The notes beneath the pieces were generated by a model. That model worked only from the letters and a program-made list of their open reading frames with translations. It searched no databases and had not been told where the DNA came from. Source: CAYVQE01 sp964633205 (GTDB taxonomy: Bacteria > Myxococcota > B64-G9). From it: a DNA stretch of 58,917 nt. The DNA lies in contig CAZWFN010000022.1 in NCBI GenBank assembly GCA_964633205.1, positions 1 to 58,917 on the forward strand, given 5' to 3'. The translations under genes and the position numbers were made by a program. Positions 47,334-56,614 of this stretch are shown piece after piece. Position 1 is the first letter of the stretch; every line of letters begins with the position of its first letter.

Positions 47334-50300
47334 ATGAGCGCTAGCCTCCTCATCCTGGCAGTGGTGCTGCTGGCGGCGCCCGGGCCGGCTGCCGCGCCGG
47401 CCGAGCTGCGCGGCTTGCACCGGCGTGCGCTCGACCATTACCAGAGCGCCCTGGAGCACTACGGTCTGGCCTTGGGGGCGCGGCGGGCCGACCGGATCAG
47501 CGGCGTGTTGCGGACCGCGGTGGCCGAGTTGGTCTGCTTGCAGTCCGATGCCGAGAGCTGTCTGGCGGCTTCGCGCGAGGCTGGTCGCGAGCTGGGCGCT
47601 TACAGCGGCGCCCTGGGTGACGATCCGGTTCCCGAGCCCGCCAGCTTTGCCGCCGCCGGCGCTTTTGTCGCCGAGCTGCGGCGGCTGTCGGCCGGCTGGG
47701 GCCAGGATGCGGCCCTGGCCGCCGAGGCCCTGGGGCTGATCGAGCGGCTGCGGGCCGACCACCTGCGCCAGCGGGCCCGGCGGCTGGGGCGCACCGCCCT
47801 GCTGCGGGCTCGGCGGCTGGCCCGCAAGGCCGATCCGCCAGCCGCCATCGAGCACTGGCTGCGCGCCGCCCGCCTGGCCCGTTGGATGCTGGACCGCGCC
47901 GCCGAGGTCGAGGCCGGCCAGGGTCTGGCCCGCTCCTTGCTGGCCGCCGGCGACGGTGAGCTGGCCGCAGTCGATCGGCGCGGGCTGGCCGCGGCTCTGG
48001 CGCGGGCGCGGCAGGGCCTGCAGGTGCTGGGTCGGGCCGACGAGCCGGCCATGGCCCTGATCGCCAAGGCCCTGGCCGGACTGGACACCCGCGCCTTGCC
48101 ACCGGCGGACCTGCAGTTCGATCTGGGTCCGGCCGGGTCCCGTTTCGACACCGATCTGGATGCGGCGCGCGAGCAACTGTCGGCGCTGGCCGGGCGGGCC
48201 GCGCTGCGCTCGCGGCCCAGCGTGTTGCTGACCTTCTTGGCGGCCTATGCCGGGGTGCTCGCTCAGCGGCCGGAGGCGGCGGCACCGCTGGCCGATCTGC
48301 TCGAGACCGCAGCGTTGACCGATGCCTATTTGGCGGCCCGGGCGCGCGGCCTGCTGGGTCGCGACGCCTTGCTGGCCGGCGATTTCTGGCGGGCGGCACA
48401 GCTGCTGCGGGCAGCCGGGCGAGCCCTGGCCGAGCGGAACGACAGCCAGCGGCTGTGCGGTCTGATGGCGGCCAACCGGGGGCTGGCCCTGTTTTTCCTG
48501 GGCCGTTATTCAGGCGCGGCGGTCGTGTTCGGCGAGGCGGCCGCAGCGCTCGCAGAGCGGCCGGCCGCGGCTTTCCAGGCGCTGCTGGGCCAGGTCCAGG
48601 CACAGCTTTTCGCCGGTCGCCTGGATGCGGCCGAGGAGACGCTCGAACGGGCCGGGAAGCGGCTGGCTGCGGTGTCGGCTCCGGCGCGCCAGCGCCTGCA
48701 GCGCTCGCTGGCCATCGACCGCGCCCTGCTGGCGGTGCATCGCGGGCGAGCCGCGGCGGCCGCGGCGGCCTTCGCGCGAGTGGCGGCAGCGGCGCTGGAG
48801 GCCGGCGACGTGCGCGCTGGCGCCATCGCCCGGACCAACCTGGCCGAACTGCACAACGATGCCGGCCGGCACCGCCAGGCGTTGGCCGAAGCCGAGGCCG
48901 CCCTGGGCTGGCTCGATCCGACCAGCCAGGCCGACGCCACCTGGCAGGCGCGCTGCGAGAAGGGCCGGGCCCTGGCCGGTCTGGGTCGGCTCGAGGCGGC
49001 CGGCCGCGAGCTGCGCGCAGCCATCGCACTGGTCGAGCGACTGCGGGCCCGCATCGGCGCCGAGGGGTCCCGGCGGACCTTCGCCGCGGCCAAGCAGCGG
49101 CTCTACCGCGAGGCCCTGGCCGTGGCCATCGCCGCCGGCAAACCCGCCGCCGGCTTCGCCATCGGCGAGCGCGCCCGCGGGCGGGCCTTTCTGGACATGC
49201 TCGGCCAGCGCCGGATCCAGCTCGGCGATCCGGCCGCGCAGGCTGCGCTGGGCCCGGCCCGCGAGCGCATGCTGGCCGCCTTGCCCCCGCTGGCGCTCGG
49301 CTTCGAGGCACCGGCAGCGGAGCTGAGCGATGGCCGCTCCAACACAGCGGCCCGCCTGCCGGCGGCCGCTCCGAGTCAGGGCTGGCTGTCGCTGGTGATG
49401 GTCAACCCGGCCCAGGTGGCCGATGTGCGCGCCGTGCTGCGGCCGCAAGAAGGACTGCTGTCCTTCTTCCACGACGGTCGCCGGCTGCACGCGTTCCTGA
49501 TCGACCGCCGGGGGCTGGTGCATGCGGCCACCGCGGTGACCGAGCGCAAGCTGTCCGCCCGGGTGGCCGATCTGCTGCGGCGCCTGCGCCGACCGGCCAC
49601 CTCGGATCGCCGGGTACGGCGCTCGGCCGGGCGGCTGTGGCGGTTGACCCTGGCGCCGTTGGCCGCGCGGCTGGATGGGTTGAGGCGTTTGACGGTGGTG
49701 CCCTGGGGGCCGCTGCACTACATGCCGTTCAGCGCGCTGCACGACGGCGAGCGCTACGCCGTCGACCGCTGGGAGCTGACCCAGCTGCCGTCGGCCTCGG
49801 TGCTGGTGATGCTGCGCCAGGGCCGAGCCCACCGGCGCGAGCTGCAGCGACCGGCGGTGCTGGCCTTCGGCAACCCGGCCACCGATTTGATCGCGCTGCC
49901 CGGCGCCGAGGCCGAGGCCGAGCTGGTCGGCTCGCTGTTCGAGCGCGCCCAGGTGCGCAAGCGCGCCGCCGCCACCCGCCAGGCCTTCGAGGCAGCCGCC
50001 AGCGACGTCCGGTTGATCCACCTGGCCGCGCACGGCGTGTTTCTGCCCGAGCGGCCGATGGACTCCTATCTGGCCTTGGCCGCCGACCCGCCGGAGCAGG
50101 GGCGGTTGCGGGCGCTCGATATATTGCAGCTCGACCTGTCGGCAGCGCGGCTGGTGGTGCTGTCGGCCTGCTCGTCGGGCGAGGTCGAGGTGCGCGGTGG
50201 CGAGGAGCTGGTGGGCTTGTCGCGGGCTTTCCTACACGCCGGCACCCCGGCCCTGGTGGCCGGGCTGTGGCCGCTGTCCGACGAGGCCGCGCTCGAGCTG

Positions 50301-50438
50301 GTCGGGGCCTTCTACCGGCGGCTGAAACAGGGCGAGCGGCCGAGCGCCGCGCTCACCGCGGCCGCGCGTCAGCTCAAGGCCCAAAAGCGCTTCGGCCATC
50401 CCTTCTACTGGGCGCCCTACACCCTGGTGGGCACCTGA
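47334..50438 (+). CDS. Secreted TPR-CHAT protein (caspase-like protease fold)
   Basis: 1034 residues. A signal peptide (LLILAVVLLAAPGPAAA) precedes about 600 residues of TPR-like helices (LLRAAGRALAERNDSQRLCG, RTNLAELHNDAGRHRQAL). The CHAT domain spans about 730-1030: VVPWGPLHYMPFSALHDG, LIHLAAHGVF with catalytic His900, VVLSACSSGE with catalytic Cys946, GLSRAFLHAGTPALVAGLW. CHAT is related to caspase-type peptidases. The His/Cys pair is intact, so activity is expected. A signal peptide is unusual for self-killing CHAT effectors and points to periplasmic processing. It follows the hybrid kinase gene by nine bases, as one operon; a TAAGAT element six bases before the ATG might also give a leaderless mRNA. 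Confidence 0.9.
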   Translation: MSASLLILAVVLLAAPGPAAAPAELRGLHRRALDHYQSALEHYGLALGARRADRISGVLRTAVAELVCLQSDAESCLAASREAGRELGAYSGALGDDPVPEPASFAAAGAFVAELRRLSAGWGQDAALAAEALGLIERLRADHLRQRARRLGRTALLRARRLARKADPPAAIEHWLRAARLARWMLDRAAEVEAGQGLARSLLAAGDGELAAVDRRGLAAALARARQGLQVLGRADEPAMALIAKALAGLDTRALPPADLQFDLGPAGSRFDTDLDAAREQLSALAGRAALRSRPSVLLTFLAAYAGVLAQRPEAAAPLADLLETAALTDAYLAARARGLLGRDALLAGDFWRAAQLLRAAGRALAERNDSQRLCGLMAANRGLALFFLGRYSGAAVVFGEAAAALAERPAAAFQALLGQVQAQLFAGRLDAAEETLERAGKRLAAVSAPARQRLQRSLAIDRALLAVHRGRAAAAAAAFARVAAAALEAGDVRAGAIARTNLAELHNDAGRHRQALAEAEAALGWLDPTSQADATWQARCEKGRALAGLGRLEAAGRELRAAIALVERLRARIGAEGSRRTFAAAKQRLYREALAVAIAAGKPAAGFAIGERARGRAFLDMLGQRRIQLGDPAAQAALGPARERMLAALPPLALGFEAPAAELSDGRSNTAARLPAAAPSQGWLSLVMVNPAQVADVRAVLRPQEGLLSFFHDGRRLHAFLIDRRGLVHAATAVTERKLSARVADLLRRLRRPATSDRRVRRSAGRLWRLTLAPLAARLDGLRRLTVVPWGPLHYMPFSALHDGERYAVDRWELTQLPSASVLVMLRQGRAHRRELQRPAVLAFGNPATDLIALPGAEAEAELVGSLFERAQVRKRAAATRQAFEAAASDVRLIHLAAHGVFLPERPMDSYLALAADPPEQGRLRALDILQLDLSAARLVVLSACSSGEVEVRGGEELVGLSRAFLHAGTPALVAGLWPLSDEAALELVGAFYRRLKQGERPSAALTAAARQLKAQKRFGHPFYWAPYTLVGT

Positions 50439-50459
50439 AAAGGGCCCTCCGTCCTCGGC

Positions 50460-51362
50460 TCAGCCCGCGACGCGGTTGCGGCCGGCGCGCTTGGCCTGGT
50501 AGAGCGAGCGGTCGGCGGCGGCCACCAGATCGAGCACATCGTCGCCGTCGGCGGGAAACACGGCCACCCCGATCGAGATGGTCGGTCGCAAGGCCACCCC
50601 GTCCTTGCGCATGTCGGCCTCGGCGATGGCGCTGCGGATCCGTTCGCCCAGCTCCAGCGCGTCCCGCCGCGCGGCCCCGGCCACGAAGGCGCTGAACTCG
50701 TCTCCACCCCAGCGACAGGCATGGCCGACCGGCTCCAGCTGCCGGCCGATCAGACGGCCGGCCGTCTGGATGCAGTGGGCGCCGAACAGGTGGCCGTGGG
50801 CGTCGTTGATGGCCTTGATGCCGTCCAGGTCCATCATCAGCACGGCCAACGGCTCGCCGGCGGTGCGGGCCGACGCCAGGGCGTGGTCCAGCGCGTCGTC
50901 GAAGCGGCGTTTGGATTCCAGGCCGGTCAGTGGATCGGTGCCGACCAGCTGGGCCACCTGTTGTTGGAAGCCGGCTTCGAGCGCGTCGGCCAGGGCGAAG
51001 CGCACCACGCTGCCGCCGAGGAAGATCTTCTGCCCGTCGGCCAGCGGCTCGGCGCCTTCGAGCAGCCGGCCGTCCAGCCGGGTGCCGTTGGTCGAGCCCG
51101 CGTCCTCGATCCGGTAACGACCGCCGGCGCCGGCGCTGATGCGCGCGTGTTGCCACGATACGCCCCGGTCGGCCAGGCACAGCTCGCAGTCGGGATCGCG
51201 CCCCAACCGAGCCGTCGACTCGATCGCCACACAGCGGCCCAGATCGGCATCGCCGCCGCGGATGACCGTCAAAAAGGCCTGCCCGGCGCTGGCCGGCTGC
51301 GGGCACAGGTCGCCGACCTCGAACTGCACGGTCTGGGTTCGCTCGCGCTTGTCGTCGGCCAA
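50460..51362 (-). CDS. FHA-GGDEF diguanylate cyclase
   Basis: 300 residues. The FHA domain is at about 30-125 (LGRDPDCELCL, GVSWQHARI, DAGSTNGTRLDG), a phosphothreonine-binding module. The GGDEF domain is at about 135-300: DPLTGLESKRRFDDAL, MMDLDGIKAINDAHGHL, CRWGGDEFSAF with an intact GGDEF site, and ISIGVAVFP. The inhibitory I-site (RxxD five residues before GGDEF) is absent, so it should escape product inhibition. It should make c-di-GMP when FHA binds a phosphoprotein, and two Ser/Thr kinases lie in this window. A TTG at 51362 is the assumed start; no ATG with a good ribosome site was seen. Confidence 0.9.
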   Translation of the reverse strand: MADDKRERTQTVQFEVGDLCPQPASAGQAFLTVIRGGDADLGRCVAIESTARLGRDPDCELCLADRGVSWQHARISAGAGGRYRIEDAGSTNGTRLDGRLLEGAEPLADGQKIFLGGSVVRFALADALEAGFQQQVAQLVGTDPLTGLESKRRFDDALDHALASARTAGEPLAVLMMDLDGIKAINDAHGHLFGAHCIQTAGRLIGRQLEPVGHACRWGGDEFSAFVAGAARRDALELGERIRSAIAEADMRKDGVALRPTISIGVAVFPADGDDVLDLVAAADRSLYQAKRAGRNRVAG

Positions 51363-51436
51363 GACCGGCCCCCGGCTGTCACGGCCACCGCCCGATCGGT
51401 GCGGTGGTGCGTCTGAATCCCGAACGCGTATCGCCG

Positions 51437-51466
51437 ATGATAGCCGTTGCCGGCCGGGGCGGTCAA
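51437..51466 (-). promoter_or_regulatory. Promoter of the FHA-GGDEF gene
   Basis: On the minus strand TTGACC, an 18-base spacer and TATCAT. The -35 touches the stop codon of the upstream lipoprotein gene, so the two are separate transcription units. Confidence 0.5.
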
Positions 51467-53160
51467 TTCTGCTCGGCGGCGGTGGCCGGTACCACCACCG
51501 AGTAGGAGCCGTTGCAGCCGCGGCTGTCGGTGCCGCTGACCGACTGGCCGATCAGCTCGGCGCTGGTCGCGTCCGAGCGGTAGACGTCCACGGTGGCGCC
51601 GCATACGGGCGATCCGCCGGGGTTGAACAGATGGCCCTGGATGATTTCGGGCGCCGCCAGTTGGGTCCGCAGCTGCTCGAGTTCGATGTCGTCGGTCGAC
51701 ACCACCAGGTTGGGCAAGCGGGCCCGGGGCAGTCCGCTGGCCGGCGGCGGGATCAGGATCAGGGTGTAGCTGCCGGTGTCGACCAGCAGCTCGAACCGGC
51801 CGTCCTCGCCGCTGCTGCCGTCGAAGGTCCGCGTCACCCCGTCATCCAGACCGTTCCAGTCCGCGTGGCGCTCGGCCCGCACCAGCACGCCGGCGACCGC
51901 AGCGCCGTCGCGATCGACCACCCGGCCGGACAGCGACAAGCGCGGCGGCAGGCTGATCGCCAGCGGCTGCGCATCCGGGCCGATCTGCACATCGTTGACC
52001 GCGTGCAGCCGCACCTCGGCCAGGGGATCGGGCACCACCAGCACCCGGTAATCGCCGGCCGGCAGGGTGGTGGAGAAGTAGCCCTCGATATCCGTCTCGA
52101 TGGTCTTGTCGTAGCGGCCGTTGCCGATGGCCGCGGCGCTGAACCGCAGCTGGCAGTCGGTCACCGGGTGGCCGCCGCTGTCCGTGACCACGCCGGTGAC
52201 GGCCTGGCTGTCCGGCACGTCGCCGACATAGAAAGTGCCCAGGTCGGGTGCGGCCGGGTCGAGCCGGACCAGCATCTGCTCGGCGGTGGTCACCGTGGGC
52301 AGTCGCATATTGGCCTCGGCTGGCCGCAGCAGCAGCGTCAGGCTCTGCGGCCGGAGCATCTCCCGGCCACCGGGGCGCAGGGTCACCGGCAGCTCGAGTA
52401 CCACCCAGCCCTGGGCATCGGGGGCGACCAGGTTGGTGCGCAGGCCTTGATCGGTGATGCCCTCGACCAGGATGCCGCTGACCGGATGCGGGAAGGCCTC
52501 GCTCTCCAGCACGCGCAACCGGACCGATAGCAGGCTCTGCTGTTGGTCGAGCTGGTCGCTCGGGGTGTAGGCCGGATACTTCAGCGAGGCGTCGGTCATG
52601 CCGGAAGCGGCCAGCTGGATGCCGCTGGCGGCCAGCTGTGGAAAATCGGTGCGGTTGGCCGGCCGGAACAGCGCCTGGTAGTGGTTGAGCTGATCGTCGG
52701 CGGCGTTGTAGGCCAGCTCGGTGTCGAAGGTTCCATCCTCGGCCACCTGCAGGTTCCAGCTCAGCCGGCGGCTGTCGAAGGCCGGCGTGCGGCTCAACTG
52801 CAGCGAGCCGGGAACGCCCGGGCCGTCGTTGTGTACCCAGCCGCCGAAGGGCACCGCCCGATCGAGCTCGATCTCGAGCAGATCGTCCATGCGGCGCAGG
52901 TCCACGCTGGCCAGCTGCGTCGGCGCCGCGCTGCTGCCCGGCTTCGGGGTGAGCTCGAAATCGACGATCGAGTCGAAGCTGCTCGGCTCCCGGCACTGGC
53001 CGCTGTCGGTGTTGCAGATCCAGCCGGCCGGGCAGTCCAGGCTGTCGCTGCAGGGCAGCTGCTGACCGTCGTCGGCGGCCATCATGCAACCGGCGGCCAG
53101 CAACCCCAGGGCCAGGGCCAGCAAGGGCGTCCATCCGTGATTTGCCATCGTCCTGCTCAT
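51463..53160 (-). CDS. Lipoprotein with carboxypeptidase-regulatory-like beta domains
   Basis: 565 residues from the ATG at 53160 (GGAAG upstream); an upstream GTG at 53175 is less likely. The signal peptide ends in lipobox LLAAGC. A Cys-rich EGF-like segment follows (CSDSLDCPAGWICNTDSGQC). The long body contains repeated carboxypeptidase-regulatory-like folds, each with a strand such as SGRVVDRDGAAVAGVLVRAE and a D-G-x-F/Y turn (GTFDTEL, GRFELLVDTGSYTL). These domains bind or display, without catalysis. It lies 15 bases downstream of another lipoprotein gene and is inferred to share the sigma-54 promoter at 53744. Confidence 0.85.
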   Translation of the reverse strand: MSRTMANHGWTPLLALALGLLAAGCMMAADDGQQLPCSDSLDCPAGWICNTDSGQCREPSSFDSIVDFELTPKPGSSAAPTQLASVDLRRMDDLLEIELDRAVPFGGWVHNDGPGVPGSLQLSRTPAFDSRRLSWNLQVAEDGTFDTELAYNAADDQLNHYQALFRPANRTDFPQLAASGIQLAASGMTDASLKYPAYTPSDQLDQQQSLLSVRLRVLESEAFPHPVSGILVEGITDQGLRTNLVAPDAQGWVVLELPVTLRPGGREMLRPQSLTLLLRPAEANMRLPTVTTAEQMLVRLDPAAPDLGTFYVGDVPDSQAVTGVVTDSGGHPVTDCQLRFSAAAIGNGRYDKTIETDIEGYFSTTLPAGDYRVLVVPDPLAEVRLHAVNDVQIGPDAQPLAISLPPRLSLSGRVVDRDGAAVAGVLVRAERHADWNGLDDGVTRTFDGSSGEDGRFELLVDTGSYTLILIPPPASGLPRARLPNLVVSTDDIELEQLRTQLAAPEIIQGHLFNPGGSPVCGATVDVYRSDATSAELIGQSVSGTDSRGCNGSYSVVVPATAAEQN

Positions 53161-53175
53161 CGCTTCGGCTTCCAC

Positions 53176-53715
53176 TCAATTCTCGACGTAGACTTCGCAG
53201 TCGCCGCCCTGCTTCAGCGTGAAGTCCCATTGCTGGTAGACCCAGCCGGCCTCGTCCTCGTCGTCTTCGGAGAACTCGATCCCGGGCGTGCTGCGCAGGG
53301 TCCGGTCCGCCACGATGGCGGTGACCGAGTGTGGCGCGTCGGGTGCCAGCGGCTGCTCTTGCAAATCCAATACGTAGGTCAGCGCGATGGGATCGCGTCG
53401 ATCGACGTTGCCGGTGGGCGGGATGTAGCGATCGCGGCCTTCCCAGCCCTTGAGCGAGCCCGGTCCCTCCCAGTCGAGGAACCAGCGCACCACCAGCTCG
53501 TCTTCGGTGTTGCGGTCGGTGACGGTGCCCAGGGAGAAGTGCATCTCGGCGCACAATTCGGCTGTCTCCACCGTCAATCCGGTTCGCGGCGTCGGATCGA
53601 GCAGGGTGATGTCGATCGACGGCGCGTAGAACTCCTCCTCGTCCGGATCCTCGGCCTCGGGTGGCGGCCCGAGCAGGCAACCGGCGGTCGACAGGGATGC
53701 GATCAGCCACGCCAT
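53176..53715 (-). CDS. Lipoprotein of unknown function, sigma-54 operon leader
   Basis: 179 residues from the ATG at 53715, eight bases after GAGGAG. The signal peptide ends in lipobox LSTAGC. The mature part is acidic (PPEAEDPDEEEFY), beta-rich and has a few cysteines (C70-like in AELCAEMHF and GGDCEVYVEN at the end). No family is recognised. A reading frame extends upstream past the promoter, but the first 30 residues of that extension would lie across the sigma-54 elements and are rejected. It is the first gene of a two-lipoprotein operon. Confidence 0.82.
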   Translation of the reverse strand: MAWLIASLSTAGCLLGPPPEAEDPDEEEFYAPSIDITLLDPTPRTGLTVETAELCAEMHFSLGTVTDRNTEDELVVRWFLDWEGPGSLKGWEGRDRYIPPTGNVDRRDPIALTYVLDLQEQPLAPDAPHSVTAIVADRTLRSTPGIEFSEDDEDEAGWVYQQWDFTLKQGGDCEVYVEN

Positions 53716-53743
53716 CCAGAGCACTCCTCTACCGGACTTCTGC

Positions 53744-53760
53744 AGCAAGACCGATGCCAA
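53744..53760 (-). promoter_or_regulatory. Sigma-54 (RpoN) promoter of the lipoprotein operon
   Basis: On the minus strand TTGGCATCGGTCTTGCT carries GG and GC with exact N10 spacing and close consensus at both ends. The predicted start at 53733 gives an 18-base leader containing GAGGAG before the ATG at 53715. It lies downstream of an FHA-GAF-sigma54 activator gene on the same strand, within the 154-base gap. Confidence 0.75.
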
Positions 53761-53869
53761 AGGAAGGGCCTCTATATTAAGTGCCTGGAATGGTGCGTTA
53801 AACTTTTCCATCGAGCCTCGCCGGGGCGCGGCCGTGCAGCCGCGATCCTGACATCTGCGCCAGGGCCGA

Positions 53870-55666
<1,797 letters not shown>

Positions 55667-55711
55667 GCTCGTCTCTCCTTCGATCGCACCGGCTCCGGGC
55701 TTGCCCCGGAG

Positions 55712-56614
55712 TCAAAAACGCATTTGCAGCTGCAAACCGGCGCCGCCGGGCACCGGGCTCGGTGCCAGGCTGGTGCTCGGCCCGCCGGACGCTTCCTCGG
55801 CCGGCTCCGCTTCTTCGCGCACCCGCTGGAAGGGCTCGACATCCAGCGGTTCGAAGGCCAGGTTGGCGTCGATCACGCTCCACAGATACAGCCCGGCGAA
55901 GACGCCCAGCGCGGTGTACTGGCCGATCTGCAGCCCGCGGGCGATCGACGGATCCCGGTAGCCGCCGCCCGGCTCCTCGAGCGTCCAGCGCAGCGTCCAG
56001 CAGACCGCGTTGGTCACCAGGGCCAGGCCCTGGGTGCTGGCCATGACGATGCCCAGCGCGTCGTCGTCGTTCTGGAACTGGCCCAGACCGAAAGGCATGA
56101 AGGCCAGCACCCGCCAGCGTTTCTGGCTGGTCCGTTCCAGGTAGATGCGCCGCACCACCGAGGCCTGGCGTTCTAAACGGCGGGCCTGCTCGGCGGCCTC
56201 GCGCTGCTCGCGCTCTATCTGATCGAGCCGGGCCTTCAACTCGGGGTCCTGGCGGATGGCGTCGAAGAACTGCACCGCCGGCGGCGGCACCAGGAAGGGA
56301 TCGAGCCGGTGTTTCGGCTCGAGGTACAGCAGGGCCTTGAACTGCTCGCGGGCGGCTTGCTCGCGGCCGGTGTAGAAGTAGGCCAGCCCCAGCATCTCGC
56401 GGGCGGCCACGATGTCTTCTTCGCGCGCCAGCTCGACCTCGGGGTGCAGCAGACCGGCCAGCAGCTCGATGGCCTTCTCGAAGTTCTTGTACTCGAACTG
56501 CAGCCGGCCGGCGGCCAGCTGCTCGGCCGCCGAGTCGGCCCGGGCCGACGCCGGGCCCAGCGCCAGCCACAGGGAGGCGATGGCCGGTGCCGCGATGAAC
56601 AGCCGGGCGCTCAT
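55712..56614 (-). CDS. Secreted TPR-type protein in the kinase operon
   Basis: 300 residues. A signal peptide (LFIAAPAIASLWLALGPASARA) is followed by TPR-like helices (EQLAAGRLQFEYKNFEKAIELLAGLL, EMLGLAYFYTGREQAAREQF) and an Arg/Glu-rich coiled coil. Residues about 175-260 include hydrophobic helices around VLAFMPFGLGQFQNDDDA, like small membrane proteins of the DUF5683 type. Its start overlaps the kinase stop (ATGA), and the activator gene follows 45 bases later, so the three are one transcript. It may couple envelope state to the kinase. No catalytic motif is present. Confidence 0.82.
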   Translation of the reverse strand: MSARLFIAAPAIASLWLALGPASARADSAAEQLAAGRLQFEYKNFEKAIELLAGLLHPEVELAREEDIVAAREMLGLAYFYTGREQAAREQFKALLYLEPKHRLDPFLVPPPAVQFFDAIRQDPELKARLDQIEREQREAAEQARRLERQASVVRRIYLERTSQKRWRVLAFMPFGLGQFQNDDDALGIVMASTQGLALVTNAVCWTLRWTLEEPGGGYRDPSIARGLQIGQYTALGVFAGLYLWSVIDANLAFEPLDVEPFQRVREEAEPAEEASGGPSTSLAPSPVPGGAGLQLQMRF

